Assembly: GCA_965247295.1 (NCBI GenBank)
Contig: CBDFGQ010000006.1
Span: forward strand, 62,001-126,000
DNA length: 64,000 bases
DNA from: CBDFGQ01 sp965247295
Lineage (GTDB): Bacteria; Chloroflexota; Dehalococcoidia; Lucifugimonadales; JAGWBF01
Direction: 5' to 3'
Shown: in pieces, positions 8,570 through 17,296 of the stretch
Layout of the letters: each line of letters opens with the position of its first letter
Position numbering within the stretch: the stretch's first letter is position 1
Notes under the pieces: generated by a model
What the model saw: the letters and a program-made list of their open reading frames with translations, nothing else
Database searches by the model: none
What the model was told of the DNA's origin: nothing
Program-made: the position numbers and the translations under genes

Positions 8570-9515
8570 TAGATTATCGCGCTTCAAGGCCTCAACCCTC
8601 AACTGGCGCAGCCTGAGGCACCTCAGGGAAGCGGTAATTATCGCAGGCTCCTACTTCGTCTACATGTTCGTCCGCAAATACATCATACCCGACATCGAGA
8701 CAGTGTCCTTCGTCAATTCCTTCAAGATCGTTTCCTTCGAGTTGGCCACTGGCCTATTCTGGGAGGCGCGATGGCAGGCCTGGATAATTGAGAACTCCAA
8801 GGCCCTGGTCATGTTTCTGAACTGGGCCTACATCGTTACTTTCATCCCCCTACTGCTGATAACGACCGTCCTTGTATACTTCAAGGACCAGCGAAGGTAT
8901 TTTTATTACAGGAACGTTTGGCTACTGAGCTTTATCTTCGCCCTGATAGTCTTTGCGGTGTTCCCACTGGCGCCTCCCCGGTTCCTACCCGAGCACGGTT
9001 TCGTCGATTCCATCCAGCGCTTCGGACCCTCATGGTATGGAGGGCGTGAGATGGTCGGTGCTTTCTACTACAACATATATGCCGCCATGCCGAGCCTGCA
9101 CTTCGGCTGGACCGTTCTGTTCGGCGTCCTCTTTTTCAGGATGGGCGGCAAGTGGTTGAAAGTCTGCGGCGTGCTGTACCCTACCATGACCTTCTTTGCA
9201 ATCACCCTTACCGGGAATCACTTCGTGCTAGACGCCTTGGGTGGGGCGGCTGTAATACTCGCCGCCTTCCTTCTGTATGAGGGCTCCCTTTTCGTGAGGT
9301 TGCGTACTCCCATAGTCTACGGCTTCGTGAAGGTGCGCACGACCATGATTTACGGCTTTGCGAAGATGCAGGTCAGAAGAGCTGGGACCTACCTCTACGG
9401 CGCCCTGCTTCCCCGGAAGCTCCAGATTGTGCTGGCGTACGCCGGTGCCAGAACCTCCTCCCGGTCCGACCGCCTCCCCATCAGGAAGTGGATGGCGGGG
9501 TCCCACTACTCGTAA
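8562..9515 (+). CDS. PAP2-superfamily membrane phosphatase / inositolphosphotransferase-like
   Basis: A 317-aa membrane protein with about six helices. It has the PAP2_3 (Aur1/Ipt1-like) signature: MPSLHFGWTVLFG holds the catalytic histidine in a lumenal loop, and TGNHFVLDALGG supplies the second histidine and aspartate. The family transfers or hydrolyses lipid phosphate head groups. ATG 8562 lies inside the last codons of the radical SAM gene (8-nt overlap), so the two are one operon; a joint role in polar-lipid or glycolipid modification is a reasonable inference. The basic C-terminal 70 residues after the last helix have no recognised motif. Confidence 0.8.
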   Translation: MTDRLSRFKASTLNWRSLRHLREAVIIAGSYFVYMFVRKYIIPDIETVSFVNSFKIVSFELATGLFWEARWQAWIIENSKALVMFLNWAYIVTFIPLLLITTVLVYFKDQRRYFYYRNVWLLSFIFALIVFAVFPLAPPRFLPEHGFVDSIQRFGPSWYGGREMVGAFYYNIYAAMPSLHFGWTVLFGVLFFRMGGKWLKVCGVLYPTMTFFAITLTGNHFVLDALGGAAVILAAFLLYEGSLFVRLRTPIVYGFVKVRTTMIYGFAKMQVRRAGTYLYGALLPRKLQIVLAYAGARTSSRSDRLPIRKWMAGSHYS

Positions 9516-9616
9516 GGGCAAGGCCGCGTGGCCGCCTGGCCCAAATGTGGGCCGTCGTAGGCACCAATACCTCCCCCATCATCCTGGGCACGGCCATCCG
9601 CTACGGCTTGAAGACT

Positions 9617-10963
9617 ATGGTGAATAGCATCGTGAACCGCGAGACGACCCAACAACTTCCCAAGGCCAAATCCAATGGCTCCGGTTCCCTTGGCAGGGTG
9701 TGTATTCAGACCCATGGCTGCAAGCTGAACCAGGCCGACAGCGAGGCCCTTGGCCGAAGCTTCCTTCAGGCAGGATACACGCTGGTGGACCCCTCCCAGC
9801 CGGCGGACGTTTACATCATCAACTCCTGCACAGTGACGCACGTGGCAGACGGCAAGGCCCGCCAGGCCCTGAGGGGGGGTCGCCGCGGGAACCCCTCGGC
9901 CCTCGTTGTGGCCACCGGCTGTTACGCCCAGCGGGCCCCAAATGAATTGGAGCGGATGGGCGCGGTGGACCTGGTGGTCGGCAACGATAAAAAGGACCTC
10001 CTGGCGGAGATTGTGATGGCCGCGCGGGGGGACCGGCCGGTCCCGTGTACCGTCGGCGACGACCTCCCACTTCCTATGGTGGGCCGCAGCCGGGCCATGG
10101 TGAAGATTCAGGAGGGGTGCAACCAGGTATGTGCCTACTGCATAGTGCCCAAGGTTCGGGGCAGGGAGCGCAGCGTTCCCCCTGAAGTTTTGCTGAAGCA
10201 GGTAAGACGGCGGGTAGACGAGGGATATAAAGAGGTGGTACTTACCGGCACCCAGCTGGGGTCCTATGGATACGACCTTGTGGGGTCGGACCTGAGAGGC
10301 CTGGTGGCCCGACTCCTCAGAGAAACGAGCCTGGAACGGCTGCGTGTCTCCTCCCTCCAGCCCCAGGAGATTACGTGGGACCTGCTGGGGTTATGGCAGG
10401 ACCATCGCCTCTGCCCCCACTTCCACATACCCCTGCAGAGTGGCAGCGACCCCGTCCTGAGACGGATGCGGCGACGTTACACCACGGCGGAGTATGCCAA
10501 GGCGGTAGAGCGGGTACGGGCCACAGTCCCCGGCGTCGCCATTACCGCCGACGTGATCGTGGGCTTCCCCGGCGAGGAGGAGACGCATTTTCGCGAGAGT
10601 TTGCGGTTTGCCCAGCAGATGGAGTTCGCTTCTATGCACGTATTCCCCTACTCGGTGCGACCAGGCACCAGCGCGGCCTACATGGGGCCCAGGGTCAACG
10701 AGGAGGGGAAAAGGGCCCGCATGGAGGAGATGCTGGCGGTGGCACGGAAGCAGGCCGCGACAGCCCGGCGTCGGTCAATTGGGACCATCAGGGATGTTCT
10801 ATGGGAGCGCTCCGAGACCTGGGAAGGGAGACCGGTGTGCCTGGGCTTGACAGACAACTACCTGAAGGTTCATACGGAGCAACCAGACGCTCCCCTTAAC
10901 CAGATAACCCGGGCCCGGCTGGTGGCCGAAGCGGGAGAGCGCATGGTAGCGAAGCTACTATAG
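9617..10963 (+). CDS. mtaB: tRNA (t6A37) methylthiotransferase MtaB
   Basis: Radical SAM methylthiotransferase converting N6-threonylcarbamoyl-adenosine at position 37 of ANN-decoding tRNAs to ms2t6A. The N-terminal UPF0004 domain has the three auxiliary-cluster cysteines in THGCKLNQADSEA, INSCTVTHVAD and ATGCYAQ. The radical SAM motif EGCNQVCAYCIVPKVRG gives C168, C172 and C175. HIPLQSGSDPVLRRMRRRYT and ADVIVGFPGE are typical of the family, and the C-terminal 60 residues form a TRAM-like RNA-binding domain. The N-terminus is uncertain: the frame is open upstream to 9488, with other starts at 9545 and GTG 9698. ATG 9617 gives 448 aa. MiaB is less likely because of the THGCKLNQ signature. Confidence 0.88.
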   Translation: MVNSIVNRETTQQLPKAKSNGSGSLGRVCIQTHGCKLNQADSEALGRSFLQAGYTLVDPSQPADVYIINSCTVTHVADGKARQALRGGRRGNPSALVVATGCYAQRAPNELERMGAVDLVVGNDKKDLLAEIVMAARGDRPVPCTVGDDLPLPMVGRSRAMVKIQEGCNQVCAYCIVPKVRGRERSVPPEVLLKQVRRRVDEGYKEVVLTGTQLGSYGYDLVGSDLRGLVARLLRETSLERLRVSSLQPQEITWDLLGLWQDHRLCPHFHIPLQSGSDPVLRRMRRRYTTAEYAKAVERVRATVPGVAITADVIVGFPGEEETHFRESLRFAQQMEFASMHVFPYSVRPGTSAAYMGPRVNEEGKRARMEEMLAVARKQAATARRRSIGTIRDVLWERSETWEGRPVCLGLTDNYLKVHTEQPDAPLNQITRARLVAEAGERMVAKLL

Positions 10964-11157
10964 CAGGGCCACCCGAAAGCACTGTATCGCGAACAACCGG
11001 ATACCGTTGGGCCATGGCATCAAGCTGGCGTACGGGCGCCGTGGGATCGACCTCTAATGGGGCGCACTTGCCAAAGCCGGGCCGTGGCCGCCAGTCGGAA
11101 CTCCTGTGTGCGGGCCGAAATGGCTACGGGATGCAGCCCTTCACCCAATGGGGAACG

Positions 11158-11988
11158 CTACAACTCAACTGGTCTGAGGTAGGTGTCGCCGTTCCTTCTC
11201 TCCAGGTATCCGGCTTTCTGATCATGTCCGTGTGAAAAGACGAGCAGCCACCCGTCCTTCTGCGCCTGGCCGAGGTACTCCCTTTTCATCTCCAGGGTCT
11301 CCTCGGGGTACTGGTCGAAGGCAGAAATAGCCGCCAGGTCCAGGTGAAAGGCGGTGGGAACCAGGTCACCCAGAAAGGCGATCCTCTCCCCGCCGTGGTT
11401 GATCAGGACCACCTGGTGGCCTCGGGCATGGCCGTTGGTCACCCTGACCCCGAGTCCAGGGAAGATCTCACCGTCCCCATCGAGAAGCTCCATCTGTCCC
11501 TTTTCGTCGATGGGACCGAAGTCCTCTAGCCGGTGCACCTCCTGGCATCTTTCGTTGGGGCTGCAGGCGTCCTCCCAGCACATTTGCTGCACATAGTACT
11601 TGGCCCGGGGGAAGGTAGGCACCAGGCTTCCTGCCCGGTCCAGCCTGGTACAACCGCCCGAGTGGTCGAAGTGCAGGTGGGTGAGGATAACGGCATCGAT
11701 CTCTTTAGGAGAAAGTCCGACGCTGCGGAGCCCCTTGATTAGCCTGCTGGGAACCAGTCCGTAGGTCTCCTTTTCGTTGTCCAACTCCTTGGACCCTACC
11801 CCCGCATCGATGAGCACTGTCTTGCCGGCTATCTGTACGAGGAGACAGTTGAGGCCCAGAGTGATGCGGTTCTTCCTATCGGTAGGCACCCTGGTTTCCC
11901 AGAGAGTCTTTGGCACCTGCCCGAACATTGTACCACCATCAAATTTGACAATTCCGTCGCTTAATATCTTAACCGATGTGTTCATCAT
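11158..11988 (-). CDS. MBL-fold metallo-hydrolase
   Basis: A 276-aa metallo-beta-lactamase-fold hydrolase. The dizinc motif is LTHLHFDHSGGCTR; later ligands are in NGHARGHQVVL and FLGDLVPTAFH, and the terminal histidine is in FSHGHDQ. The acidic and histidine ligand set is complete. Related proteins include quorum-quenching lactonases and broad esterases; nothing narrows the substrate. ATG 11988 is chosen; a TTG at 12003 sits too close to the GGAGG. It faces the mtaB gene tail-to-tail across about 190 nt with no recognisable feature. Confidence 0.82.
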   Translation of the reverse strand: MMNTSVKILSDGIVKFDGGTMFGQVPKTLWETRVPTDRKNRITLGLNCLLVQIAGKTVLIDAGVGSKELDNEKETYGLVPSRLIKGLRSVGLSPKEIDAVILTHLHFDHSGGCTRLDRAGSLVPTFPRAKYYVQQMCWEDACSPNERCQEVHRLEDFGPIDEKGQMELLDGDGEIFPGLGVRVTNGHARGHQVVLINHGGERIAFLGDLVPTAFHLDLAAISAFDQYPEETLEMKREYLGQAQKDGWLLVFSHGHDQKAGYLERRNGDTYLRPVEL

Positions 11989-12003
11989 CGCCGCTCTCAA
12001 CAC

Positions 12004-12796
12004 CTCCTGGAAACAGTCTCCATCCTAGGTCATCCGGCCCCGGAATTCGCGTTTTCGTTAGTCCCCTAACAGAGCATTAGTATGTGTCACCTCCCTTACC
12101 AGCCCACCGGTGGCGAAAGCATGGACGCCACCGGACGCGCGGCAGCTAAGCGGGATGCTGGAATATACTTTCCGCGGAACCTGGGAGCACTTTTGGATGG
12201 CCCATAGCAGGAGCCCGTCTATCGATCCTCACCGCGACCACCTGGAAAAGAATTATAATAACCCCAGCATCATAAGGGCATAAACGTGGGGCTTGTCAAG
12301 GCTATTTTTAATGAATATTTCTGAAAAAGTTATAAAGTTATTTTAGAACACTGATCATTGAGCAAGCCGCAAGTTAACACGACGCCCCTCGTATGAAGTC
12401 GGTGCGCCAATGGAGGGGCCTGAATCATCCCATTGATCCGTTGTGGCCAGGCTCACCATGAAGAAATTATGGAAATATTCTAAGATTATATCTTAAATTA
12501 CACCAGGTGATCCGCCGAGTTCGGCAGGCGAAGGCTTTCACCATGAGGTATCTCCAGCGAGGGGTGTTCTCGTTACAGGTGCTCTATCTGCATCGACCAG
12601 GGCGTCCTGTCAACACGATGCACCAGGGGCAGAAGGGTCTCGGGGTCCGGCTTGACGTCTTCCACCAGCCCCGCTTCCACCGGCACGTTGAATCCGAACT
12701 GAGATGCCCCTTCACCGCCGGATGCCCACGACCTACTCGCCCGTTTCCTCTCGTTGACTTCCCTATAGCCCCATGCTAAACTTGGCACGCACGTTA
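12004..12796. other. Long intergenic stretch with an AT-rich island and a possible gene remnant
   Basis: No intact gene is supported. Bases 12290-12500 are conspicuously AT-rich against the surrounding high GC, with runs such as TTTTTAATGAATATTTCTG and TTATAAAGTTATTTTAG, which fits a promoter or the scar of an acquired element. At about 12585-12700 the minus strand reads a coding-like segment with GC-rich third positions (QFGFNVPVEAGLVEDV, then KPDPETLLPLVHRV) that soon loses its frame. It is not recognisable as a known family and may be the end of a decayed gene. Confidence 0.35.
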
Positions 12797-12911
12797 CAAC
12801 CGTGGGTAGAGTGCCGGGAGCTTGGGTAAGCCAGGCTGAGAGGGTGGCCAATACTCGTCACCGACCGTCTACACCTGATCCGGGTAATGCCGGCGAAGGG
12901 AAGAAGGGTTG
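12797..12911 (+). promoter_or_regulatory. TPP riboswitch (THI element)
   Basis: The conserved thiamine-pyrophosphate aptamer cores are present: CTGAGA at 12835-12840, then ACCTGATCCGGGTAATGCCG at 12872-12891 followed by GCGAAGGGAAG. CAACC (12797-12801) can pair with GGTTG (12907-12911) to close the P1 helix. It lies directly upstream of thiG-thiE-thiS, the expected target. Bound TPP should stabilise the aptamer and favour the downstream terminator, shutting off thiamine synthesis. Confidence 0.95.
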
Positions 12912-12924
12912 GCAAGTAAGGCTC

Positions 12925-12957
12925 ACCGCCAGGCATCTGCCCTGGCGGTTTCTCTTT
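12925..12957 (+). terminator. Intrinsic terminator forming the TPP riboswitch expression platform
   Basis: A perfect 9-bp stem, ACCGCCAGG (12925-12933) with CCTGGCGGT (12941-12949), has a 7-nt loop and runs into TTTCTCTTT. It sits 14 nt after the TPP aptamer and before the thiG ribosome-binding site, so control is by transcription attenuation. No competing antiterminator was worked out. Confidence 0.85.
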
Positions 12958-12982
12958 CCGTAGGGGGAAAGGAGGGGCAGGT

Positions 12983-13792
12983 ATGGAGGACCGACTGGAG
13001 ATCGCCGGTAAGAAATTCGGGTCCAGGCTGATCCTAGGTACCGGAAGGTACCGGACCAACGAGGACATGGTACGGTGTGTGGAGGCGTCGGGCACGGAGA
13101 TGATCACCGTGGCCATCAGGCGTCTGGACCTGGACGACCCCGACAAGAAGACCATCCTGGACTACATAGACTGGAACAAGTATCAGATACTTCCCAACAC
13201 TGCCGGGTGTCGCTCAGTGGAAGAGGCCCTGTTCACGGCCCGGCTGGGCAGGCAGGTGACGAACTCCAACTGGGTCAAGCTGGAGGTAGTCCCGGACCCC
13301 AAGTACCTCCTCCCCGACCCGGTCGGCACGCTTCATGCGGCGGAACAGCTGGTCAGGGAAGGATTCGTAGTGTTGCCCTACATTCACGCGGATCCGGTGC
13401 TGGCAAAGAGGCTGGAGGAGGTGGGGTGCGCCACCGTTATGCCCCTGGGATCTGCCATCGGTTCGGGACGGGGCATCCACACGGTGGAGGAGGTGCTGAT
13501 AATCATCGAACAGGCGCACGTGCCGGTGGTGGTAGACGCCGGCCTGGGTGTACCGTCAGACGCCTCGCAGGCCATGGAGATGGGGTCAGACGCCGTCCTG
13601 GTCAACACGGCCATCGCCCAGGCCACGGACCCGGCGCTCATGGCCCAGGCATTCAATAAGGGGGTGGAGGCGGGGCGCATGGCCTATCTGGCCGGCCGCA
13701 TCGCCTCCCGGGCCTACGGCACGGCCAGCAGCCCCACCGATGATGTGCCCCAGCCCACGGGTTCGGCGCACCCATTGGCGGCGTCCAGGTAG
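12983..13792 (+). CDS. thiG: Thiazole synthase ThiG
   Basis: Forms the thiazole phosphate ring of thiamine from deoxyxylulose phosphate, dehydroglycine and ThiS thiocarboxylate. It is 269 aa, the usual length, with a TIM-barrel. Motifs seen are SRLILGTGRYRTNEDM, MITVAIRRLDLDDP, LPNTAGCRSVEEA, VKLEVVPDPKYLLPD, VMPLGSAIGSGRGI and VVVDAGLGVPSDASQAMEMG. The lysine in VKLEV is the Schiff-base residue. AAAGGAGG precedes ATG 12983. It is first in the riboswitch-controlled operon and is followed by thiE after 4 nt. Confidence 0.97.
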   Translation: MEDRLEIAGKKFGSRLILGTGRYRTNEDMVRCVEASGTEMITVAIRRLDLDDPDKKTILDYIDWNKYQILPNTAGCRSVEEALFTARLGRQVTNSNWVKLEVVPDPKYLLPDPVGTLHAAEQLVREGFVVLPYIHADPVLAKRLEEVGCATVMPLGSAIGSGRGIHTVEEVLIIIEQAHVPVVVDAGLGVPSDASQAMEMGSDAVLVNTAIAQATDPALMAQAFNKGVEAGRMAYLAGRIASRAYGTASSPTDDVPQPTGSAHPLAASR

Positions 13793-13796
13793 CTAG

Positions 13797-14522
13797 ATGA
13801 AGCCCGCGATACCGCAGCCATGCATCTGCCTGGTAACGGACCGGAGGTTGTGCGGCTCCGAGCCTCGGGCCCTGGTGGACAAAGTGGCCCGCGCCCTGAG
13901 GGGAGGGGTCAACATGGTCCAGCTGAGGGAGAAGGACCTCCCAGGAGGCGAGCTCCTGGCGCTCGCCCGGCGGCTGCGCCAGGTAACCGAGGGCTCGGCC
14001 CTGCTATTCGTAAACGAAAGGGTCGACGTGGCGTTGGCATGCGGGGCCGACGGCGTGCAGCTGGGCGAGGAGGGCCTGCCCGTGGAGGTCGCGCGCCAGC
14101 TGGCTGGCGAAGGGCTGCTCCTGGGAAGGTCGGTGCACAGCCTGGAGGGTGCACTTGCGGCCGAGGACCAGGGGTGCGACTTCCTGGTTGTGGGTCCCGT
14201 CTTCTCCACAGCCTCTCACCCAGGAGAGGCGCCTATGGGGCCCCCGCTCCTGTCCGCAGTTGCAGAGAGGGTGGCCCTTCCCCTGGTAGGCATCGGAGGC
14301 ATCACCGAGGCAAACGTCGACCAGGTTACCGGGGCGGGCGCGACGGGGGCAGCGGTTATAAGGGCAGTCCTAGGTGCCCAGGACCCCGAGATGGCCACCA
14401 GGAAGCTCAGAGAGGCCCTGGATGCCTCCCATGCTCGGACGCGCGCCCCACGGAAGGACCCCAAAGAGGCACCCGTCTCCGTGTCGCCGGCCGGAGGCGG
14501 TAGTCCGCAAAGGGACCGTTGA
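13797..14522 (+). CDS. thiE: Thiamine-phosphate synthase ThiE
   Basis: Couples HMP pyrophosphate with thiazole phosphate to give thiamine phosphate. It is 241 aa, slightly long because of a polar C-terminal tail. Family motifs include LVDKVARALRGGVNMVQLRE, LLFVNERVDVALACGADGVQL, LLGRSVHSLEGALAAEDQG, DFLVVGPVFSTASHP and PLVGIGGITEANV. It begins 4 nt after thiG. Only the last 25 residues, rich in Pro, Arg and Ser, lack family similarity. Confidence 0.96.
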   Translation: MKPAIPQPCICLVTDRRLCGSEPRALVDKVARALRGGVNMVQLREKDLPGGELLALARRLRQVTEGSALLFVNERVDVALACGADGVQLGEEGLPVEVARQLAGEGLLLGRSVHSLEGALAAEDQGCDFLVVGPVFSTASHPGEAPMGPPLLSAVAERVALPLVGIGGITEANVDQVTGAGATGAAVIRAVLGAQDPEMATRKLREALDASHARTRAPRKDPKEAPVSVSPAGGGSPQRDR

Positions 14523-14573
14523 CGGTTGGCCATCCGCCCCCGCGGTCTGGGGCATGCAGGAGCTATGGAGACG

Positions 14574-14777
14574 ATGATTAAACTGATAGTGAACGGGAAA
14601 CCCAGGGACCTGGAAGGCTCCGTGTACCTGGTAAGCTTCCTTAAGGGCTATGGCGTGAATCTGAAGCACGTCGCCGTAGGGTACAACGGCGCTGTCCTAG
14701 AAAAAGGAAAGTTCTCCTCTGTTCGGCTCAAAGAGGGGGACGTGCTGGAGATAGTGAAGCCAGTAGGTGGGGGGTAG
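14574..14777 (+). CDS. thiS: Sulfur carrier protein ThiS
   Basis: A ubiquitin-fold sulfur carrier of 67 aa starting MIKLIVNGKPRDLEG and ending KPVGGG. The C-terminal Gly-Gly is the site of adenylation and thiocarboxylation that supplies sulfur to ThiG. ATG 14565 (METMIKL) is an equally close start, since AGGAG at about 14559 is near both. It is third in the thi operon. No ThiF is encoded beside it; the only E1-like protein in the window is the MoeB/ThiF homologue at 44353. Confidence 0.92.
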   Translation: MIKLIVNGKPRDLEGSVYLVSFLKGYGVNLKHVAVGYNGAVLEKGKFSSVRLKEGDVLEIVKPVGGG

Positions 14778-14830
14778 CCCCCACGACCTCTCCTGGGCGC
14801 CCAACACGTTCGCCTAATTCGGCCACATTC

Positions 14831-15367
14831 CTAGGAATCCACTGCCTGCACCAGCCGGGCGCCCAGGACCCTTTCCATATGCATCAGCGCCCACCTGTGG
14901 GGGTCGGCATCGAAGCTGGCGACGCAATCGGTCGGCACCTCCACGGGATAGTCGCGATTGCTGGCATCGGCGGTGGTGTGCAGGACGCAGATGTCTGTGC
15001 AGACCCCGCACACGATCAGCCTCTCCGGCGCCACCTCCGCTAGCTCGCTGGCCAGGCCGGTGTTGAAGAAGCCGCTGTAACGGTTTTTCGGGATCACGCT
15101 GGCACCGGTAACGAACTCGGCCAGCTCGGGTATAACCTCGTCCTCCGCCGTGCCCTTGACGCAATGCCGGGGAAACATCTGGAACTCCAGGTCTTCGGGA
15201 TCGTGGCTGTCACAGATGAACACGATCCGAGACCCTGCCTCCCGCTCCCGCTCCAGCAACCCACTGATGTTGGGAATTATCTCACGACAGCCATCCCCAC
15301 AGTACAGGTTGTGGCCCGGCTCCAGGAACCCTTTCAGCATGTCTACCACCAGTACTGCATTGGCCAT
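14831..15367 (-). CDS. Isochorismatase-family cysteine hydrolase (nicotinamidase-like)
   Basis: A 178-aa alpha/beta hydrolase of the isochorismatase fold. The catalytic triad is visible: Asp in VLVVDMLKGF, Lys in VIPKNRYSGFF and Cys in IVCGVCTDICVLHT. The DSHDPEDLEF segment matches the metal-binding region of nicotinamidases, making PncA-like nicotinamide deamidation the best guess; other amide hydrolases share the fold. The start at ATG 15367 is set by GGAGG 7 nt upstream. It faces the thi operon tail-to-tail. Confidence 0.82.
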   Translation of the reverse strand: MANAVLVVDMLKGFLEPGHNLYCGDGCREIIPNISGLLEREREAGSRIVFICDSHDPEDLEFQMFPRHCVKGTAEDEVIPELAEFVTGASVIPKNRYSGFFNTGLASELAEVAPERLIVCGVCTDICVLHTTADASNRDYPVEVPTDCVASFDADPHRWALMHMERVLGARLVQAVDS

Positions 15368-15614
15368 GGGCTCACCTCCGCTATCCACCAGCTACAAGTT
15401 CAATTTACAGCGTGGTGGGCACCGATTCAAGGGCCCGACAAGTCGTCCAACATGTTGGCTATTGGCAGGAAGGTCCGAAACTTGTAAGATAATTTTGCCC
15501 AGGATTCCGACGCCTCAACCGCAAGGCAGCCGTCTTCGAATGGGCCGTGGATGGGAGGGGAACGCGAAAGGCGCCATGTAGGAATGAATGTAAGGTAGAA
15601 GGGGGCCGGCCAAG

Positions 15615-16160
15615 ATGGTAGGGACAGCGACTACAACGGTACTGCATCCCGGGGCGGAGGATGTGGCTCCCACCCACAGTCTGGCGCCGCGACTAACGGA
15701 CCTCGATGGCACCACCGTCGGCCTCATAGATAACCACAAGAAAAACTCGGATGTTTACCTGGAGGGGTTGGGCCGGCTGCTCCGGGAGCGGTACGGCGTG
15801 TCCCGGGTAGTTACCTACAGGAAGGTCAGCCAGAGCATGCCCACTCCCCCCGAAGCCCTGGACGACCTGGCGGCCGAGTGCGACGCCATCGTCCACGCCG
15901 TCGCGGACTGAGGCTCCTGCACTGCGTGGGGTCTCCACGACGGAATAGAGGCGGAGAAGCGAGGTAGGCCGTCAGTCACGGTCATCACCCGGGCCTTCAC
16001 AACGGCCGCCTACCACAGAGCCCGGGCCCTCGGGCTGGTCGAGCACCCTCTAGTGGTGGTTGACCATCCCATCGCCAGCAAGTCCACGGACCAGATACAG
16101 GAGCTGGTTCGGGGCAGCGTAGACGAGGTCGCCCGGTACTTGACCTCGCCATCGGGGTGA
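15615..16160 (+). CDS. UGSC-family selenoprotein (TGA at 15909 read as selenocysteine)
   Basis: The frame runs ATG 15615 to TGA 16158-16160 and gives 181 aa if the in-frame TGA at 15909-15911 is decoded. The junction reads IVHAVADUGSCTAWGLHDGI, which matches the defining U/C-G-S-C motif of the UGSC (seleno)protein family. Family-like sequence continues downstream: PSVTVITRAFTTAAYHRARA, LVVVDHPIASKSTDQIQELV and VDEVARYLTSPSG. It is therefore one gene, not a stopped ORF plus noncoding DNA. The first half contains TTVGLIDNHKKNSDVYLEGL. A hairpin directly after the TGA looks like a bacterial SECIS. The Sec/Cys pair implies a redox or reductase role, but the reaction is unknown. The next gene starts 13 nt downstream. 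Confidence 0.88.
15912..15939 (+). promoter_or_regulatory. Bacterial SECIS-like hairpin for the UGSC selenoprotein
   Basis: A 5-bp stem, CGTGG (15925-15929) with CCACG (15935-15939), carries the loop GGTCT (15930-15934). The loop begins 19 nt after the TGA. It has the guanine pair followed by U typical of SelB-binding loops and equals the GGUCU of the E. coli fdhF loop. Spacing lies within the known bacterial range of roughly 16-37 nt. Confidence 0.75.
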
Positions 16161-16173
16161 GACACTACTCGAG

Positions 16174-17243
16174 ATGCCAGTAGAGAGTGTGAGGGCAAGC
16201 CGCCTGCAGGTCCACGGCTCGGTGAGGGACATCAACGACTACTTCTACGAGCACGGATGGACCGACGGGCTGCCCATAATTCCGCCAACCGAGGACCTGG
16301 TACTGGAGATGCTCGAGGCGTGCTCCATGCCCCCACAGCGCGCCCTGGGCCGGCTCTCTCCCCTGGACGGCACGGTCACGGTGGAAAAGGTGGCCATCAA
16401 CGCCGTAATGGCGGGCTGCCTCCCCGACTACTTCCCCGTGGTCCTAGCCGCCGTACAGGCCGTTCTTCAGCCCCAGTTTAACGCCGGGTCCGTATCCACC
16501 ACCACCGGTGGGGCAGCCCCGGTGATCATCGTGAGCGGGCCGATTGTCCGAAGGCTCAAGATTCACGGCGGCACCGCGGCCCTGGGGTCGGGCCACCGGC
16601 CCAATGCCACCATAGGCCGGGCCCTCCGCCTGGTTATGAGGAATCTGGGCGGCGCCACCGCCGACACCATGGAGAAGTCAACTCACGCCTGGCCGGGCAA
16701 GTACACTCTCTGCGTCGCCGAGAACGAGGACCGCGTTCCCTGGGAGCCGCTGCACGTGGACCTGGGCTTCCCACCCGGCTCAAGCACGGTCACAGTGGCG
16801 GCGGTGCGGGGGGCATCCACACCCTGACGGAGGCCACTCAGGAGACCGGCCGGGGGGTGCTGGAGACCATTGTCAGCTCCATGACGGCTGGAGGCGTCTC
16901 CGGCTACTATTTCCAGGCCCGTGGCGCCTCTCCTGTGGTGGTACTGTCCCCGGAGCATGCCGCCGAGGTGGCGGCTGACGGATTCCGCTCGCGGATGGAC
17001 GTCAGGGAGTTCCTCTTTCAACACGCCCGCATACCCCTGGGCGTACTGAGGGGTCGAGGCCACTGGGGGGCTCGCTCCTGGCCCGACCAGTACGAGGGAC
17101 AGGACGATGAGTTCCTGGTCCCTCTGGTCACGACGCCGGGCAACCTGCTGGTGATGGTCGCGGGTGGCGATGGCCGCCACTCCTCCTGGATGCCCGCATG
17201 GTCCGCGAGCCAGCGGGCGACCGAGCTCATCCAGTCAGCCTAG
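16174..17243 (+). pseudogene. UGSC-neighbour protein of unknown function, interrupted by a frameshift at a G6 run
   Basis: Two ORFs (16174-16827 and the frame ending at 17243) read as one protein of about 356 aa if one G is added to, or re-read in, the G6 run at 16808-16813. The joined sequence is then VTVAAVRGGIHTLTEATQET. The N-terminal part has DINDYFYEHGWTDGLPIIPP, VEKVAINAVMAGCLPDYFPV and STTTGGAAPVIIVSGPIVR; the C-terminal part has ARGASPVVVLSPEHAAEVAA and LLVMVAGGDGRHSSW. I do not recognise a named family. It starts 13 nt after the UGSC selenoprotein and is probably its functional partner. The lesion could be a homopolymer sequencing error, a real mutation, or -1 slippage on GGG-GGG. 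Confidence 0.7.
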
Positions 17244-17296
17244 CCTACCCGCCTCGCAGGAGCCCCGTCTAAGTTGTCAGCGGACATCCCCCAGGG

